In this document: piece after piece, positions 8,676 through 16,951 of the stretch
Numbering within the stretch: position 1 is the stretch's first letter
Layout of the letters: every line of letters starts with the position of its first letter
Source of the DNA: Saccharibacillus sp. O23
GTDB lineage: Bacteria > Bacillota > Bacilli > Paenibacillales > Paenibacillaceae
Assembly: GCF_002205895.1 (NCBI RefSeq)
Contig: NZ_NJDE01000002.1
Location: 496,001-560,000 of the forward strand
DNA length: 64,000 bases
Reading direction: 5' to 3'
Position numbers and translations under genes: made by a program
Notes under the pieces: model-generated
What the model saw: only the letters and a program-made list of their open reading frames with translations
What the model was told of the DNA's origin: nothing
Database searches by the model: none

Positions 8676-8723
8676 ATCAGGTACCTTGTTTCCTATCATA
8701 AAGGTACCTGATCATTTTTGCAA
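8676..8723 (-). promoter_or_regulatory. Promoter and operator of the MarR gene
   Basis: Minus strand TTGCAA (8723-8718), 17 nt, TATGAT (8700-8695). Perfect 12-bp inverted arms ATCAGGTACCTT (8676-8687) and AAGGTACCTGAT (8701-8712), 13 bp apart, cover the spacer and the likely start site. Each arm also contains the palindrome GGTACC. This geometry fits a repressor that blocks its own promoter. Confidence 0.75.
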
Positions 8724-8742
8724 CTCCTTTTTTTAGGCATGC

Positions 8743-8772
8743 AAAAAACCTCGGACCGAAAGGTCCGAGGTT
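8743..8772 (-). terminator. Intrinsic terminator of the amino-acid ABC operon
   Basis: Perfect 11-bp stem AACCTCGGACC / GGTCCGAGGTT with a 4-nt loop; on the minus strand it is followed by TTTTTTGC. It lies about 10 bp after the ATPase stop codon. Confidence 0.9.
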
Positions 8773-8782
8773 CGTTCGAAGC

Positions 8783-9505
8783 TTATAACACTTTGCCCAG
8801 AAAATCTTGGGTGCGCGCGTTTTTCGGCGCTCCGAATACTTGATCCGGCGTGCCTTCTTCCACGATCACGCCGCCGTCCATGAAGATGATGCGGTCGCCG
8901 ACTTCGCGAGCGAAGCCCATTTCGTGGGTGACGATCACCATCGTCATGCCGTCTTCCGCCAGCTTTTTCATGACGTCGAGCACTTCGCCGACCATCTCCG
9001 GGTCCAGCGCCGAAGTCGGTTCGTCGAACAGCATCACGTGGGGCTGCATCGCCAAAGCACGCACGATCGCGATCCGCTGCTTCTGGCCGCCCGACAATTG
9101 GGCCGGATAGGCATTTTTCTTATCGGCCAGGCCGACCGATTGCAGCAGCGTTTCGGCGCGCTTGTCCGCTTCCGATCTGGAAACGTTCTGGAGCTTGATC
9201 GGCGCGAGCGTGATATTTTCCAGCACCGTCTTATGCGGGAACAGATTGAACTGTTGGAAGACCATGCCCATCTTCTCGCGGGTCTTGTCGATATTGTGTT
9301 TCTTGTCCGTGATCGGCTGGCCTTCGAACAGGATTTCCCCGCCCGTCACGTCTTCCAGCCGGTTCAAGCAGCGCAGGAACGTACTTTTGCCCGAGCCGCT
9401 CGGCCCGATGACGACCACGACTTCGCCCTGCTTGATTTCGGCATCGATCCCGCGCAGGACCTGATTTTTGCCGAACGATTTTTGCAGATTTTTAACGGTT
9501 ATCAC
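8783..9505 (-). CDS. Polar amino-acid ABC transporter ATP-binding protein
   Basis: ATPase of 240 residues that powers import by the fused receptor-permease encoded just upstream. Walker A is GPSGSGKST (about 33-41), the Q-loop is [17 protein letters not shown], the signature is LSGGQKQR, Walker B is [14 protein letters not shown], and the switch His is in VTHEMGFA. The FNLFPH and TVLENI motifs are typical of the GlnQ/ArtP/HisP polar amino-acid subgroup. The GTG start at 9505 lies inside the end of the permease gene (14-bp overlap) with GGAGG 9 nt upstream, so the two are translationally coupled. Specific amino acid not determinable. Confidence 0.94.
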   Translation of the reverse strand: MITVKNLQKSFGKNQVLRGIDAEIKQGEVVVVIGPSGSGKSTFLRCLNRLEDVTGGEILFEGQPITDKKHNIDKTREKMGMVFQQFNLFPHKTVLENITLAPIKLQNVSRSEADKRAETLLQSVGLADKKNAYPAQLSGGQKQRIAIVRALAMQPHVMLFDEPTSALDPEMVGEVLDVMKKLAEDGMTMVIVTHEMGFAREVGDRIIFMDGGVIVEEGTPDQVFGAPKNARTQDFLGKVL

Positions 9506-10967
9506 CGGCGCTCAACCTCCGTTCGAATACATTCAGCAGCTTGGACAGAATCAACGTCATGATCAGATAGATGCCGGCCGCGATCACCAGCGGATACAGA
9601 CCGGAATAGGTCAGCGTACGCACGGCGTTGGCTTGGAACATCAGATCGGCGACCCCGATAAACGAAACGATCGACGATTCTTTGATAATGACGACGAATT
9701 CGTTGCCGATCGCCGGCAGGACGCTTTTGATCGCCTGCGGAATGATGATGGTGCGCATCGCCATGCCGCGCGGCATGCCGAGCGAACGCGCCGCTTCCAT
9801 TTGTCCTTTGTCGACGCCCTGAATGCCCGCGCGGAAGATCTCCGCCAGATAAGCCGAGCTGTTGATCGACAAGGTGATGATACCGGATTGCAGCACCGTG
9901 AACTTGATATCGAACGCGGTCGCGATGCCGTAATGAATAATGAGGAGCTGTACCAGCATCGGCGTGCCGCGCAGCACTTCGGTGTACGCGACGGCGATCC
10001 ATTTGAGGATCTTGACGCCCGACAATCTCAGCAGCGCGATCAGCAGTCCGATCAGGAAACCGAACAACACGCCCAGAGCGGACAGCAGCAGCGTGTACTT
10101 CACGCCGTCGGCGTAGAAGCCGCGGTATTTCCAGAAGAACGAGAAAATGTTGCTCGGCGCGGTCTCGCCGCTGTTCATCTCGTTCGCCTGCTGGATATAG
10201 CCGTCGACGGCTTTTTCGGCGTTCAGGCGAGTCAGCGTCTTATTGATCTCGGCGACCAATTCCGTATTGCCTTTGGCGACGGCGATCGCCATCGGCGTAT
10301 CGCTGTCTTCCGGCACGGCGTCGGCGATGGCCAGACCTTTGCGGTTCTTGACCTGCGCTTCGGCTACCGGTCCTTCGAACACGGCCACGTTGACGCGTCC
10401 CGAAGTCAGTTGGCTGACGACGTCGGAGATGCTTTTGACCGACGTGACTTTGGCGTTCGGAATGCCGTTGGCGATCTCTTCTTGGATCGATCCGCTCTGC
10501 ACGCCGATCGTTTCGCCGTCGAGAGCCGCCATCGTTTTGTATTTATCGGCGTCTTCGGCACGGGTGAGAATAACCTGTCTCGACGTATAATACAGATCCG
10601 AGAAATCGACGTTCTGGCGACGTTCGTCGGTCGGGGTCATCCCCGAGATGATCATGTCGATCCGTCCGCTTTGCAGCGCCGGGATCAAACTGTCGAACGC
10701 GATATCTTCGATCTTCAATTGCGCGCCCATATCGGCCGCGATTTGTTCGGCGATCATGACGTCGGAACCGACGATCTTGCTCTTGCCGTCTACCGTGATC
10801 CGGAATTCGTAAGGCGCGAAGTCCGCACTCAGTCCGACGGTGATCGTTTTCTGCCCGTCCGTGCCCGATGCACTCTCGGCGGATGCCTGTCCGTAACCCG
10901 GATGGATCGCCAGCAGCAGCATGAGCAGGGCCAGCATCGTGAATGCGATTTTTTTCAGTCTAAACAA
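9492..10967 (-). CDS. Fused substrate-binding protein and permease of an amino-acid ABC importer
   Basis: One 491-residue polypeptide combining two subunits that are usually separate. Residues about 1-33 form a signal or membrane anchor; 40-270 are a periplasmic-binding-protein type 2 domain ([42 protein letters not shown]); 285-490 are the membrane permease with the EAA-type loop [31 protein letters not shown]. The TTG start at 10967 has GGAGAGAGG upstream at good spacing and yields a clean signal sequence ([16 protein letters not shown]); the longer frame lacks a ribosome site. Such binding-protein/permease fusions are known in lactic acid bacteria and other Firmicutes (GlnP type). Substrate probably Gln, Glu or Arg, unproven. 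Confidence 0.93.
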   Translation of the reverse strand: MFRLKKIAFTMLALLMLLLAIHPGYGQASAESASGTDGQKTITVGLSADFAPYEFRITVDGKSKIVGSDVMIAEQIAADMGAQLKIEDIAFDSLIPALQSGRIDMIISGMTPTDERRQNVDFSDLYYTSRQVILTRAEDADKYKTMAALDGETIGVQSGSIQEEIANGIPNAKVTSVKSISDVVSQLTSGRVNVAVFEGPVAEAQVKNRKGLAIADAVPEDSDTPMAIAVAKGNTELVAEINKTLTRLNAEKAVDGYIQQANEMNSGETAPSNIFSFFWKYRGFYADGVKYTLLLSALGVLFGFLIGLLIALLRLSGVKILKWIAVAYTEVLRGTPMLVQLLIIHYGIATAFDIKFTVLQSGIITLSINSSAYLAEIFRAGIQGVDKGQMEAARSLGMPRGMAMRTIIIPQAIKSVLPAIGNEFVVIIKESSIVSFIGVADLMFQANAVRTLTYSGLYPLVIAAGIYLIMTLILSKLLNVFERRLSAGDNR

Positions 10968-11006
10968 TGCCCTCTCTCCACTTCTCCAATAAAATGACAA
11001 GTCATC

Positions 11007-11035
11007 ATTATAAAACGATACTCATATTTATACAA
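11007..11035 (-). promoter_or_regulatory. Sigma-A promoter of the amino-acid ABC operon
   Basis: Minus strand TTGTAT (11035-11030), 17 nt, TATAAT (11012-11007), about 40 nt before the TTG start of the fused permease. Confidence 0.65.
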
Positions 11036-11109
11036 CACAATTGTCCGTTTGTCGCGTACTTTTTTCAAGTTCACAAAGTTGTTCCAATCGTCACAAACCC
11101 GCGCCCGCA

Positions 11110-11138
11110 TTGAAAACGTTTCGCTTGCATGATAGACT
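11110..11138 (+). promoter_or_regulatory. Promoter of the M20 amidohydrolase gene with a weak cre-like site
   Basis: TTGAAA (11110-11115), 17 nt, TAGACT (11133-11138). The sequence TGAAAACGTTTCGC (11111-11124) overlaps the -35 and matches the left part of the CcpA cre consensus but deviates in its last three positions, so CcpA control is only a suggestion. Confidence 0.5.
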
Positions 11139-11177
11139 TTGTCTCGAAATGACAAGAAGCAAGGAGCGTTCGCAACC

Positions 11178-12383
11178 ATGAATAATAAACAACGCCTGAT
11201 CGCGGAGATCGAGGCCAATGCCGCGGAATTGAAAGAAATCGCGATCTATATCGCGCAAAATCCGGAACTGGGCAACGAAGAATTCAAAGCTTCCGCCCGC
11301 CTCAAACGTTCGCTGGCCGAACACGGATTCGAAGTCGAAGCGCCCGTCCTCGGCATAGAGACAGCGTTTATCGGAACGTTCCGCTCGGACAAACCCGGCC
11401 CTACGATCGCTCTGCTGTGCGAATACGACGCGCTTCCCGAGATCGGTCACGCCTGCGGGCATCATCTGATCTGCACGATGAGCTTGGGCGCGGCGATCGG
11501 ACTCCAAGAGACCGTCCGCGAGCTCGGCGGCACGCTGCGCGTCTACGGCACGCCGGCCGAAGAAACGCGCGGCGCCAAAGTCACGATGGCCGATGCCGGC
11601 TTGTTCGACGATTGCGACTTCGCGCTGATGGCCCATCCTTATTACGCGTTCCAGAAATCGGGCAGCGCGCTGGCGATGGACGCGGTTCAATACGAATTCT
11701 ACGGCAAGGCGTCCCATGCGGCGGCCAGCCCCGAATCCGGAGTCAACGCGCTCGACGCCGTGCTGATGCTGTTTAACGGAATCAACGCGCTGCGGCAGCA
11801 GACGCGCATGGACGCGCGCCTTCACGGCATCGTTAACCACGGCGGAGTAGCGGCGAACATCATTCCCGACTATGCTTCCGCGCAGTTCTATATCCGCTCG
11901 GCGGATCGCCCTTACACGGACGAATTGGTCGGCAAAGTGCGCCGGATCGCCGAAGGCGCCGCGCTGCAGACCGGCTGCGAAGTCAAGATCTCGAATTACG
12001 AGTATTCGTACGACGAACTGATCACCAACGAAACGCTGTCCGAGACGTTCACCCGCAATTTGATCGAAGCCGGCATCGATCCTGCGGCGATTCAAGCGCC
12101 GGAAAACGGCGGTTCCGCCGACGTCGGGAACGTGTCGACCCGCTGCCCGGCGATCCATCCTTACGTGCAGGTCGTTTACGAACGCCATGAACTGCACAGC
12201 GTAGGGTTCCGCGATCTCGCCCAACAAGACGCCGCGTACGACGCGATGGTCTTCGGAGCGAAAATACTGGCGGGTACCGCTTACGATACGCTGACCGTGC
12301 CCGGACTCCTCGAACAGGTACGCGAGGAATTCATGCGAAACGCTTATCGTCTTCCCGCCGCCGCTTCTGCTCCGCGAACGTAA
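11178..12383 (+). CDS. M20 family amidohydrolase (AbgB/M20D-like)
   Basis: Metal-dependent amidohydrolase of 401 residues related to aminobenzoyl-glutamate and N-acyl amino-acid hydrolases. The metal-site region reads EYDALPEIGHACGHHLI, the proton-acceptor Glu is in GTPAEETRGAK, and a dimerisation insert starts near KASHAAASPESGVNALDAV; ANIIPDYASAQFYIR is the usual lid-domain strand. The ATG at 11178 has AAGGAGCG 9 nt upstream and replaces a start 39 bp earlier without such a site. It is monocistronic, divergent from the amino-acid importer; a shared role in peptide or amino-acid salvage is plausible but inferred only from proximity. Confidence 0.88.
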   Translation: MNNKQRLIAEIEANAAELKEIAIYIAQNPELGNEEFKASARLKRSLAEHGFEVEAPVLGIETAFIGTFRSDKPGPTIALLCEYDALPEIGHACGHHLICTMSLGAAIGLQETVRELGGTLRVYGTPAEETRGAKVTMADAGLFDDCDFALMAHPYYAFQKSGSALAMDAVQYEFYGKASHAAASPESGVNALDAVLMLFNGINALRQQTRMDARLHGIVNHGGVAANIIPDYASAQFYIRSADRPYTDELVGKVRRIAEGAALQTGCEVKISNYEYSYDELITNETLSETFTRNLIEAGIDPAAIQAPENGGSADVGNVSTRCPAIHPYVQVVYERHELHSVGFRDLAQQDAAYDAMVFGAKILAGTAYDTLTVPGLLEQVREEFMRNAYRLPAAASAPRT

Positions 12384-12403
12384 ACGCAATCGATTCGTTC
12401 CAG

Positions 12404-12436
12404 CCCGTCCCCGCCTTCCGCGAGGACGGGTTTCTT
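12404..12436 (+). terminator. Probable terminator of the M20 gene
   Basis: CCCGTCC / GGACGGG stem with a 13-nt loop followed by TTTCTTG, 20 bp after the stop codon. The T-run is short. Confidence 0.5.
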
Positions 12437-12557
12437 GTCGAAGCAAGGGTTTCAGCAATCGCTTTTAAAGGGTAATAACGTCCATCTTTTTCGCGGCTGG
12501 GTAACTTTGCAAGATCTGGATCGGTCATGCCGATCTGTTGAAAAGGGGCGATTCGTC

Positions 12558-14306
12558 ATGTTTCGGGAAGCCATGTATCACGTGCCGCGCGACAAGTGGG
12601 CCTACTCCTACGACCTTCACACCATCCATCTTCGTTTCCGCACGAAAAAAAACGACGTCGACCGGGTCACGGCATTGACCGGCGATAAATACGATTGGAG
12701 CCGCACTTATTTCGAGGTGGAATTGGAGAAAGCCGCCACCGACGAATATTTCGACTATTGGGAAGGTCCGGTACGTCCCAAATTCAAACGCGTGGCTTAC
12801 GTGTTCCGTCTGACTTCGGGCAGCGAGACGCTGTTCAAAGCCGACAACGAATTCCATGACGGGTTTCCGACGCCTACCGGCGGATTCTACGAGTTCCCTT
12901 ATATCCATGCCGTCGATTTGTTCGCGGCTCCGGATTGGGCCAAAAAGGCGATCTTCTATCAGATCATGCCCGACCGTTTCGCCAACGGCGATCCGTCGAA
13001 CGATCCGCCGGGCGCGCTTCCTTGGGGCGGACAGCCGACTCTGACCGACTATTTCGGCGGCGATCTTCAAGGCGTGCTCGACCGTCTGGGTTATCTCTCG
13101 GATCTCGGGATCAACGCCATCTATTTCACGCCGATCTTCACCGCCAACTCTTACCATAAATACGATACGGTCGATTACAAAACGATCGATCCGCATCTGG
13201 GCGACGGCGTCCTGCTCAAACGGCTCGTCGAAGCCTGCCACGAAAAAGGCATTCGCGTCATTCTCGATGCGGTATTCAATCATTGCAGCGACCAGTTTCC
13301 TCCGTTCCGCGACGTCGTCGCGAAAGGGCCTTATTCGCTTTACGCGGATTGGTTCCATGTTAACGAATTTCCGCTCGCTATCCAAGACGGCATCCCTACC
13401 TACGACACCTTCGGCTTCTATGCCAATATGCCGAAATTCAATACCGCCAACGAAGAAGTCCGCAAATATCTGCTCGGCGTGGCGCAGTATTGGATCAAAG
13501 AAATCGGCGTCGACGGATGGAGATTGGACGTCGCGGACGAAGTCGATCACCATTTCTGGCGCGAATTCCGCAGCGTGGTCAAAAAAGCCAAGCCCGACGC
13601 GTATCTGGTCGGCGAAGTCTGGAGCGATTCGTTGTCTTGGCTGATGGGCGACCAATTCGATTCGGTGATGAATTACCCGTTCTCCGACAAAGTACTGGCG
13701 TTCTTCGGCGGCGGCATGGACGGCTATCAATTCTCCAGCCATATGAGCAGCCTGCTGATGCGCTACCCGCAGCAGACGAACGAAGTGGTATTCAACATGC
13801 TGTGCAGCCACGATACGCCCCGCCTGCTCACGAGGCTCGGCGGAGACAAACGCAAGCTGAAGCTTGCGATCGTGTTCCTGTTCACTTATATGGGCACGCC
13901 CTGCATTTTCTACGGCGACGAAGTCGGCCTGCAAGGCGGCGCCGATCCCGACTGCCGCAAATGCATGGAATGGGACGAAGAACGGCAGGATCGGGATCTG
14001 TACGATTTCTATCGTCTGATGATCTCGCTTCGCAAAAGCAATCCGGCGCTGCGCGGCGGCCGCTTCCGTTTCCTGATGGCGGAACCGGGCACGCCCTGTA
14101 TTATCTACGAACGAATCGACGAGCTGATCCACTATACGATCTGGATGAACAACACGGATCGCCCGATTATTTTGTCCCATCCGATGGAGACCGACGACTG
14201 GCGGGACACGATGACCAAGCAGCAGATCCCCACTTCCGGAGGACTGCTTTCTATTCCGCTCGATGCCTACGGTTATCGAATCCTTTACCGGAATCTCCAA
14301 AAATGA
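12558..14306 (+). CDS. Neopullulanase / cyclomaltodextrinase-type alpha-glycosidase (GH13)
   Basis: Intracellular GH13 enzyme of 582 residues with no signal peptide, the length of the GH13_20 neopullulanase/maltogenic amylase/cyclomaltodextrinase group. An N-terminal beta-sandwich (about 1-125; MFREAMYHVPRDKWAYSYD) precedes the TIM barrel. Conserved regions: DAVFNHCS (region I), GWRLDVADEVD with the nucleophile Asp (II), LVGEVW with the acid/base Glu (III) and CSHDTPR with the stabilising Asp (IV). The ATG at 12558 has AAAAGGGG upstream; earlier in-frame starts are unsupported. Its likely job is to cut imported or glycogen-derived maltodextrins, fitting the glg genes 1 kb away. Exact specificity cannot be read from sequence. 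Confidence 0.92.
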   Translation: MFREAMYHVPRDKWAYSYDLHTIHLRFRTKKNDVDRVTALTGDKYDWSRTYFEVELEKAATDEYFDYWEGPVRPKFKRVAYVFRLTSGSETLFKADNEFHDGFPTPTGGFYEFPYIHAVDLFAAPDWAKKAIFYQIMPDRFANGDPSNDPPGALPWGGQPTLTDYFGGDLQGVLDRLGYLSDLGINAIYFTPIFTANSYHKYDTVDYKTIDPHLGDGVLLKRLVEACHEKGIRVILDAVFNHCSDQFPPFRDVVAKGPYSLYADWFHVNEFPLAIQDGIPTYDTFGFYANMPKFNTANEEVRKYLLGVAQYWIKEIGVDGWRLDVADEVDHHFWREFRSVVKKAKPDAYLVGEVWSDSLSWLMGDQFDSVMNYPFSDKVLAFFGGGMDGYQFSSHMSSLLMRYPQQTNEVVFNMLCSHDTPRLLTRLGGDKRKLKLAIVFLFTYMGTPCIFYGDEVGLQGGADPDCRKCMEWDEERQDRDLYDFYRLMISLRKSNPALRGGRFRFLMAEPGTPCIIYERIDELIHYTIWMNNTDRPIILSHPMETDDWRDTMTKQQIPTSGGLLSIPLDAYGYRILYRNLQK

Positions 14307-14413
14307 AGCGCTTTCTTACAAGTATATTACAGCCGTTTTCGCCTGCCGCAATCCGGTTATTTCTCCTTAGGCATTCAAGCAAATAACCGCGAGGCGGAAG
14401 GAGGCGGACCGAC

Positions 14414-14548
14414 ATGTTCTTTGTGGTCTCGATGTCGGCCATCGTGCTGTCGGTACTGGCGACGTTAAGATGGATCGACCGGGGTTCGGTCAAAACCGGC
14501 TTGAAAACGGCGTTGTTTATGTTGGTGTATTATTTCAGTCCGTTCTGA
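14414..14548 (+). CDS. 44-residue single-span membrane protein, unknown function
   Basis: Small gene with an excellent ribosome site (GGAAGGAGG, 9 nt before the ATG at 14414). The product begins MFFVVSMSAIVLSVLATL, a hydrophobic helix, then a short charged turn (RWIDRGSVKTG) and a second moderately hydrophobic, aromatic stretch ending YYFSPF. It may be one or two short spans. I recognise no family. It follows the neopullulanase gene by about 100 bp on the same strand. Support is the ribosome site, the composition and the absence of an overlapping gene; conservation in relatives is the missing evidence. Confidence 0.55.
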   Translation: MFFVVSMSAIVLSVLATLRWIDRGSVKTGLKTALFMLVYYFSPF

Positions 14549-14585
14549 GCGGTGGCTTCCTCGGAAGAATGGACTCGGGCGCTGC

Positions 14586-14704
14586 GGGGCGGAAAGGGGT
14601 TCCGATCGCGTGTTGAAATCCGATTTCTTGATTATAACGCTGGGCTGCGGTAGAAATCGGATTTCAAAGGCGAACGCTTCGCTTCTTCACTCCCTTTCCG
14701 CCCC
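14586..14704. repeat. Nested long inverted repeat
   Basis: Outer perfect 13-bp arms GGGGCGGAAAGGG (14586-14598) and CCCTTTCCGCCCC (14692-14704); inner perfect 16-bp arms TTGAAATCCGATTTCT (14613-14628) and AGAAATCGGATTTCAA (14652-14667), with a 23-nt centre. The two inter-arm spacers are unequal (14 and 24 nt). It has no coding content and no T-run. Confidence 0.9.
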
Positions 14705-14773
14705 TCCGCTGTGTCCATCGAGGGCAGGGCGCCCAAACTGAAATAAGTTCGGGTGGGTGAAGAGCGGAACAAG

Positions 14774-14807
14774 AAGGACGGCTGCTCCTGCGGGAGCGGC
14801 CGTCCTT
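14774..14807. terminator. Strong hairpin, possible bidirectional terminator
   Basis: AAGGACGGC-GCTCC and GGGAGC-GCCGTCCTT pair around a TGC loop with one unpaired base on each side. A short TTTT follows on the plus strand and TTCTTG on the minus strand, so termination is possible in either direction but the T-runs are weak. Confidence 0.5.
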
Positions 14808-14820
14808 TTGGCGCAAGGGT

Positions 14821-14941
14821 TGAGTGCGGCTTTGCCGGCACTGGGTAGAGCGCGAGCGCGGCTTCGCCGACGCTGGGTAGAGCGTGAGTGCGGCTTCGCC
14901 GGCACTGGGTAGAGCGTGAGCGCGGCTTCGCCGACGCTGAA
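14821..14941. repeat. 32-bp tandem hairpin repeats, alternating two types
   Basis: Four copies at 14821, 14849, 14881 and 14913 with a 32-bp period. Each contains a hairpin with loop CTTCG (CTTTG in copy 1). Copies 1 and 3 carry AGTGCGGCTTCGCCGGCACT, copies 2 and 4 AGCGCGGCTTCGCCGACGCT; the third base of the left arm and its partner in the right arm change together (T-A to C-G), so pairing is kept. Confidence 0.9.
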
Positions 14942-14978
14942 GGTCAAAGGCTGAACACTTACCGATTCGGGCAGCGGG

Positions 14979-15365
14979 TTATTTTCGCCAAAAAGTCGTG
15001 CACTCCGCTTTATCGGCGATATTGAATTCGATGATTTCTTTCAATAGCTCGTAATCGACGGGTACTTTCCACGGAATCCGGAACAATTGATTGGTATGCG
15101 TATAACCGGCCTGCACGACCTTGCTGGCGAAACGTTCGATCACGGGCATCTCGGGGGCTACCGACATATGCGCTTTAGCCGTGCTGAACGCGATGATGAA
15201 GGTCTCGTGATCGGTGAACATCGGCTGATTCCAAGCGATTCGCATCCCCAGATTCGGGAATGTGTCGTGCACCCAATTCAAGATATTCTCCAGACGTTCT
15301 TTTTGCAGCGGATCGTCGATCTTCTCCAAATACTCGGCAAACGCTTCGGTCGGCTTGGTCGCCAT
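14979..15365 (-). CDS. DUF1801 / iron-chaperone-like protein (YdhG family)
   Basis: Soluble protein of 128 residues of the DUF1801 (YdhG-like) fold, a family sometimes annotated as iron chaperone after a frataxin-like B. subtilis member. Family features visible are the helical start AFAEYLEKIDDPLQKERLENILNWVHDTFP, the strand IAWNQPMFTDHETFIIAFSTAKAHMSVAPE, and the C-terminal FRIPWKVPVDYELLKEIIEFNI. The ATG at 15365 has AGGAGG 9 nt upstream; the long upstream open frame is coincidental. It stands alone between the repeat region and glgA. Real function in this organism unknown. Confidence 0.85.
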   Translation of the reverse strand: MATKPTEAFAEYLEKIDDPLQKERLENILNWVHDTFPNLGMRIAWNQPMFTDHETFIIAFSTAKAHMSVAPEMPVIERFASKVVQAGYTHTNQLFRIPWKVPVDYELLKEIIEFNIADKAECTTFWRK

Positions 15366-15460
15366 ACGTTTCGTCCTCCTCCGGAAATTCGAATTTTCGC
15401 GAACTTTTGTTCCCTTTCCATTTTGAAGGCTGAATCCTTTTTTGACAAGCTTTTTCGACG

Positions 15461-15495
15461 AGAAAAAGACCGGCAGCGCAAGGCTGCCGGTCTTT
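15461..15495 (-). terminator. Intrinsic terminator of the glgBA operon
   Basis: Perfect 13-bp stem AAAGACCGGCAGC / GCTGCCGGTCTTT with a 5-nt loop, followed on the minus strand by TTTTTCTCG, 26 bp after the glgA stop. Confidence 0.9.
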
Positions 15496-15520
15496 CTGTG
15501 CGGCTGCGCCGCTTTTAAGA

Positions 15521-16951
15521 TCAAGCGCGAAGCTGCTCGTAGATTTGCAGATATTCTTTGGCCGAAGCGAGCCAACTGAAATCTTCGCTCATGCCGTTCT
15601 GCACGATCTTTTTCCAATGCGCGTCTTCGTTGTAGAAGGCCAGCGCCCGGCGAATCGTATGCAGCATATCGTGCGCGTTATACGAAGCGAAGCTGAAGCC
15701 GTTGCCTTCTCCGGTATATTCGTTGTACGCGTGAACGGTATCGTTCAGTCCCCCCGTCTCGCGCACGATCGGCACGCTGCCGTAACGCATGGCGAGCAGT
15801 TGGCTGATGCCGCACGGTTCGAACATCGAAGGCATCAGGAACATATCGCTGGCCGCATAGATATTGCGCGACAGCGCTTCGCTGAAGCGGATCTGCACCG
15901 ACAATTGGTTCGAATGGCGGTAAGCCGCTTGACGGAACCATTCTTCGTACGAAGCTTCTCCGGTTCCGAGCACCACGACCTGAACGTCGTTGCCGTAGAG
16001 CAGCTCGTCCAGCACGCGAACCACGAGATCCAAGCCTTTGGGTTCCACGAGACGCGAGACGATGCCGATCATCGGCGTTTTGACGTTGACGGGCAGACCG
16101 AGTTCCGCTTGAAGCGCCGTTTTGTTTTCGCGTTTTTTGGCGATGCTGCTCTTATAACGCGTAGCCAGCGATTTATCCGTGTTCGGATTATAGCTCTTGG
16201 TGTCGATACCGTTGACGATGCCGGTCAGTTTGTCGCCGATCGAAGACAGCAGTCCGTCGAGTCCGTAGCCGTAGTAAGCCGTACGGATCTCGTGGGCATA
16301 AGTCGGGCTGACGGTGGTGACTTTGCCGGAATAGACGATGCCCGCTTTCATGAAGTTGACGTTGCCGTAATACTCGGCGCCGCCATCCGTGAAATGCCGA
16401 TTGTCCAGACCGAGCAGCTCGCCGAACACGGCATACGGAAATACGCCTTGATAGAGCAGGTTATGGATCGTGTAGACCGTCTGGATATTATCGTAAAAAG
16501 GATCGTGCGCGTATTTGTCTTGAAGCAGCAGCGGAATCATCCCCGTATGCCAATCGTGGCAGTGGATAACGTCCGGTTTGAATCCGATCTCCGGCAGGAT
16601 CTCGAGCACGGCTTTGTTGAAGAACGCGAAACGTTCGCCGTCGTCCCCGTAACCGTACACGCCGTCGCGACCGAAATAGAACTCGTTGTCGACGAAATAG
16701 ACCGGAATGCCGTCGTCGTCGTATTCTTCGATCCCGCAGTACTGGCTGCGCCAGCCGAGCTGTACATGGGTTACGCCTTTATGGGTCATTTTTTCTTTGT
16801 AGGCATCCGGGATGCCTTTGTATTTCGGCATGACGACGCGGATATCCGCCCCTGCTTGCTTAAGCGCTCTGGGCAAAGCTCCGATCACATCGGCCAGACC
16901 GCCCGTTTTCATGAATGGCGCCGCTTCCGCGGCCGCGAACAGTAATTTCAT
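15521..16951 (-). CDS. glgA: Glycogen synthase (ADP-glucose type)
   Basis: Transfers glucose from ADP-glucose to growing alpha-1,4-glucan chains. The 476-residue protein has both Rossmann halves of a GT5 glycosyltransferase: the N-terminal KTGGLADV motif that binds ADP-glucose, HCHDWHTG, and in the C-terminal half GIVSRLVEPKGLDLV, the MPSMFEPCGISQL segment with the conserved Glu, and VRETGGLNDTV. Length is normal. The ATG at 16951 overlaps the glgB stop by 4 bp (ATGA), so the pair is co-translated. ADP-glucose would come from GlgC, whose gene is divergent and shares the upstream control region of glgB. Confidence 0.97.
   Translation of the reverse strand: MKLLFAAAEAAPFMKTGGLADVIGALPRALKQAGADIRVVMPKYKGIPDAYKEKMTHKGVTHVQLGWRSQYCGIEEYDDDGIPVYFVDNEFYFGRDGVYGYGDDGERFAFFNKAVLEILPEIGFKPDVIHCHDWHTGMIPLLLQDKYAHDPFYDNIQTVYTIHNLLYQGVFPYAVFGELLGLDNRHFTDGGAEYYGNVNFMKAGIVYSGKVTTVSPTYAHEIRTAYYGYGLDGLLSSIGDKLTGIVNGIDTKSYNPNTDKSLATRYKSSIAKKRENKTALQAELGLPVNVKTPMIGIVSRLVEPKGLDLVVRVLDELLYGNDVQVVVLGTGEASYEEWFRQAAYRHSNQLSVQIRFSEALSRNIYAASDMFLMPSMFEPCGISQLLAMRYGSVPIVRETGGLNDTVHAYNEYTGEGNGFSFASYNAHDMLHTIRRALAFYNEDAHWKKIVQNGMSEDFSWLASAKEYLQIYEQLRA

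Larger units (their letters stand above)
14549..14978. other. 430-bp intergenic region filled with inverted and tandem repeats
   Basis: No credible gene. In order it holds a nested inverted repeat (14586-14704), a strong separate hairpin (14774-14807) and a 32-bp tandem array (14821-14941). Short open frames across it are low-complexity and lack ribosome sites. Confidence 0.8.

Noticed and set aside
14821-14941. Possible CRISPR array because of a 32-bp period.
   Set aside because: The repeats are contiguous with no spacers, only four copies are present, and no cas gene is in the window.
14632-14947. Short minus-strand open frames in the repeat region.
   Set aside because: They run through the 32-bp repeats and hairpins, are low-complexity and have no ribosome site.
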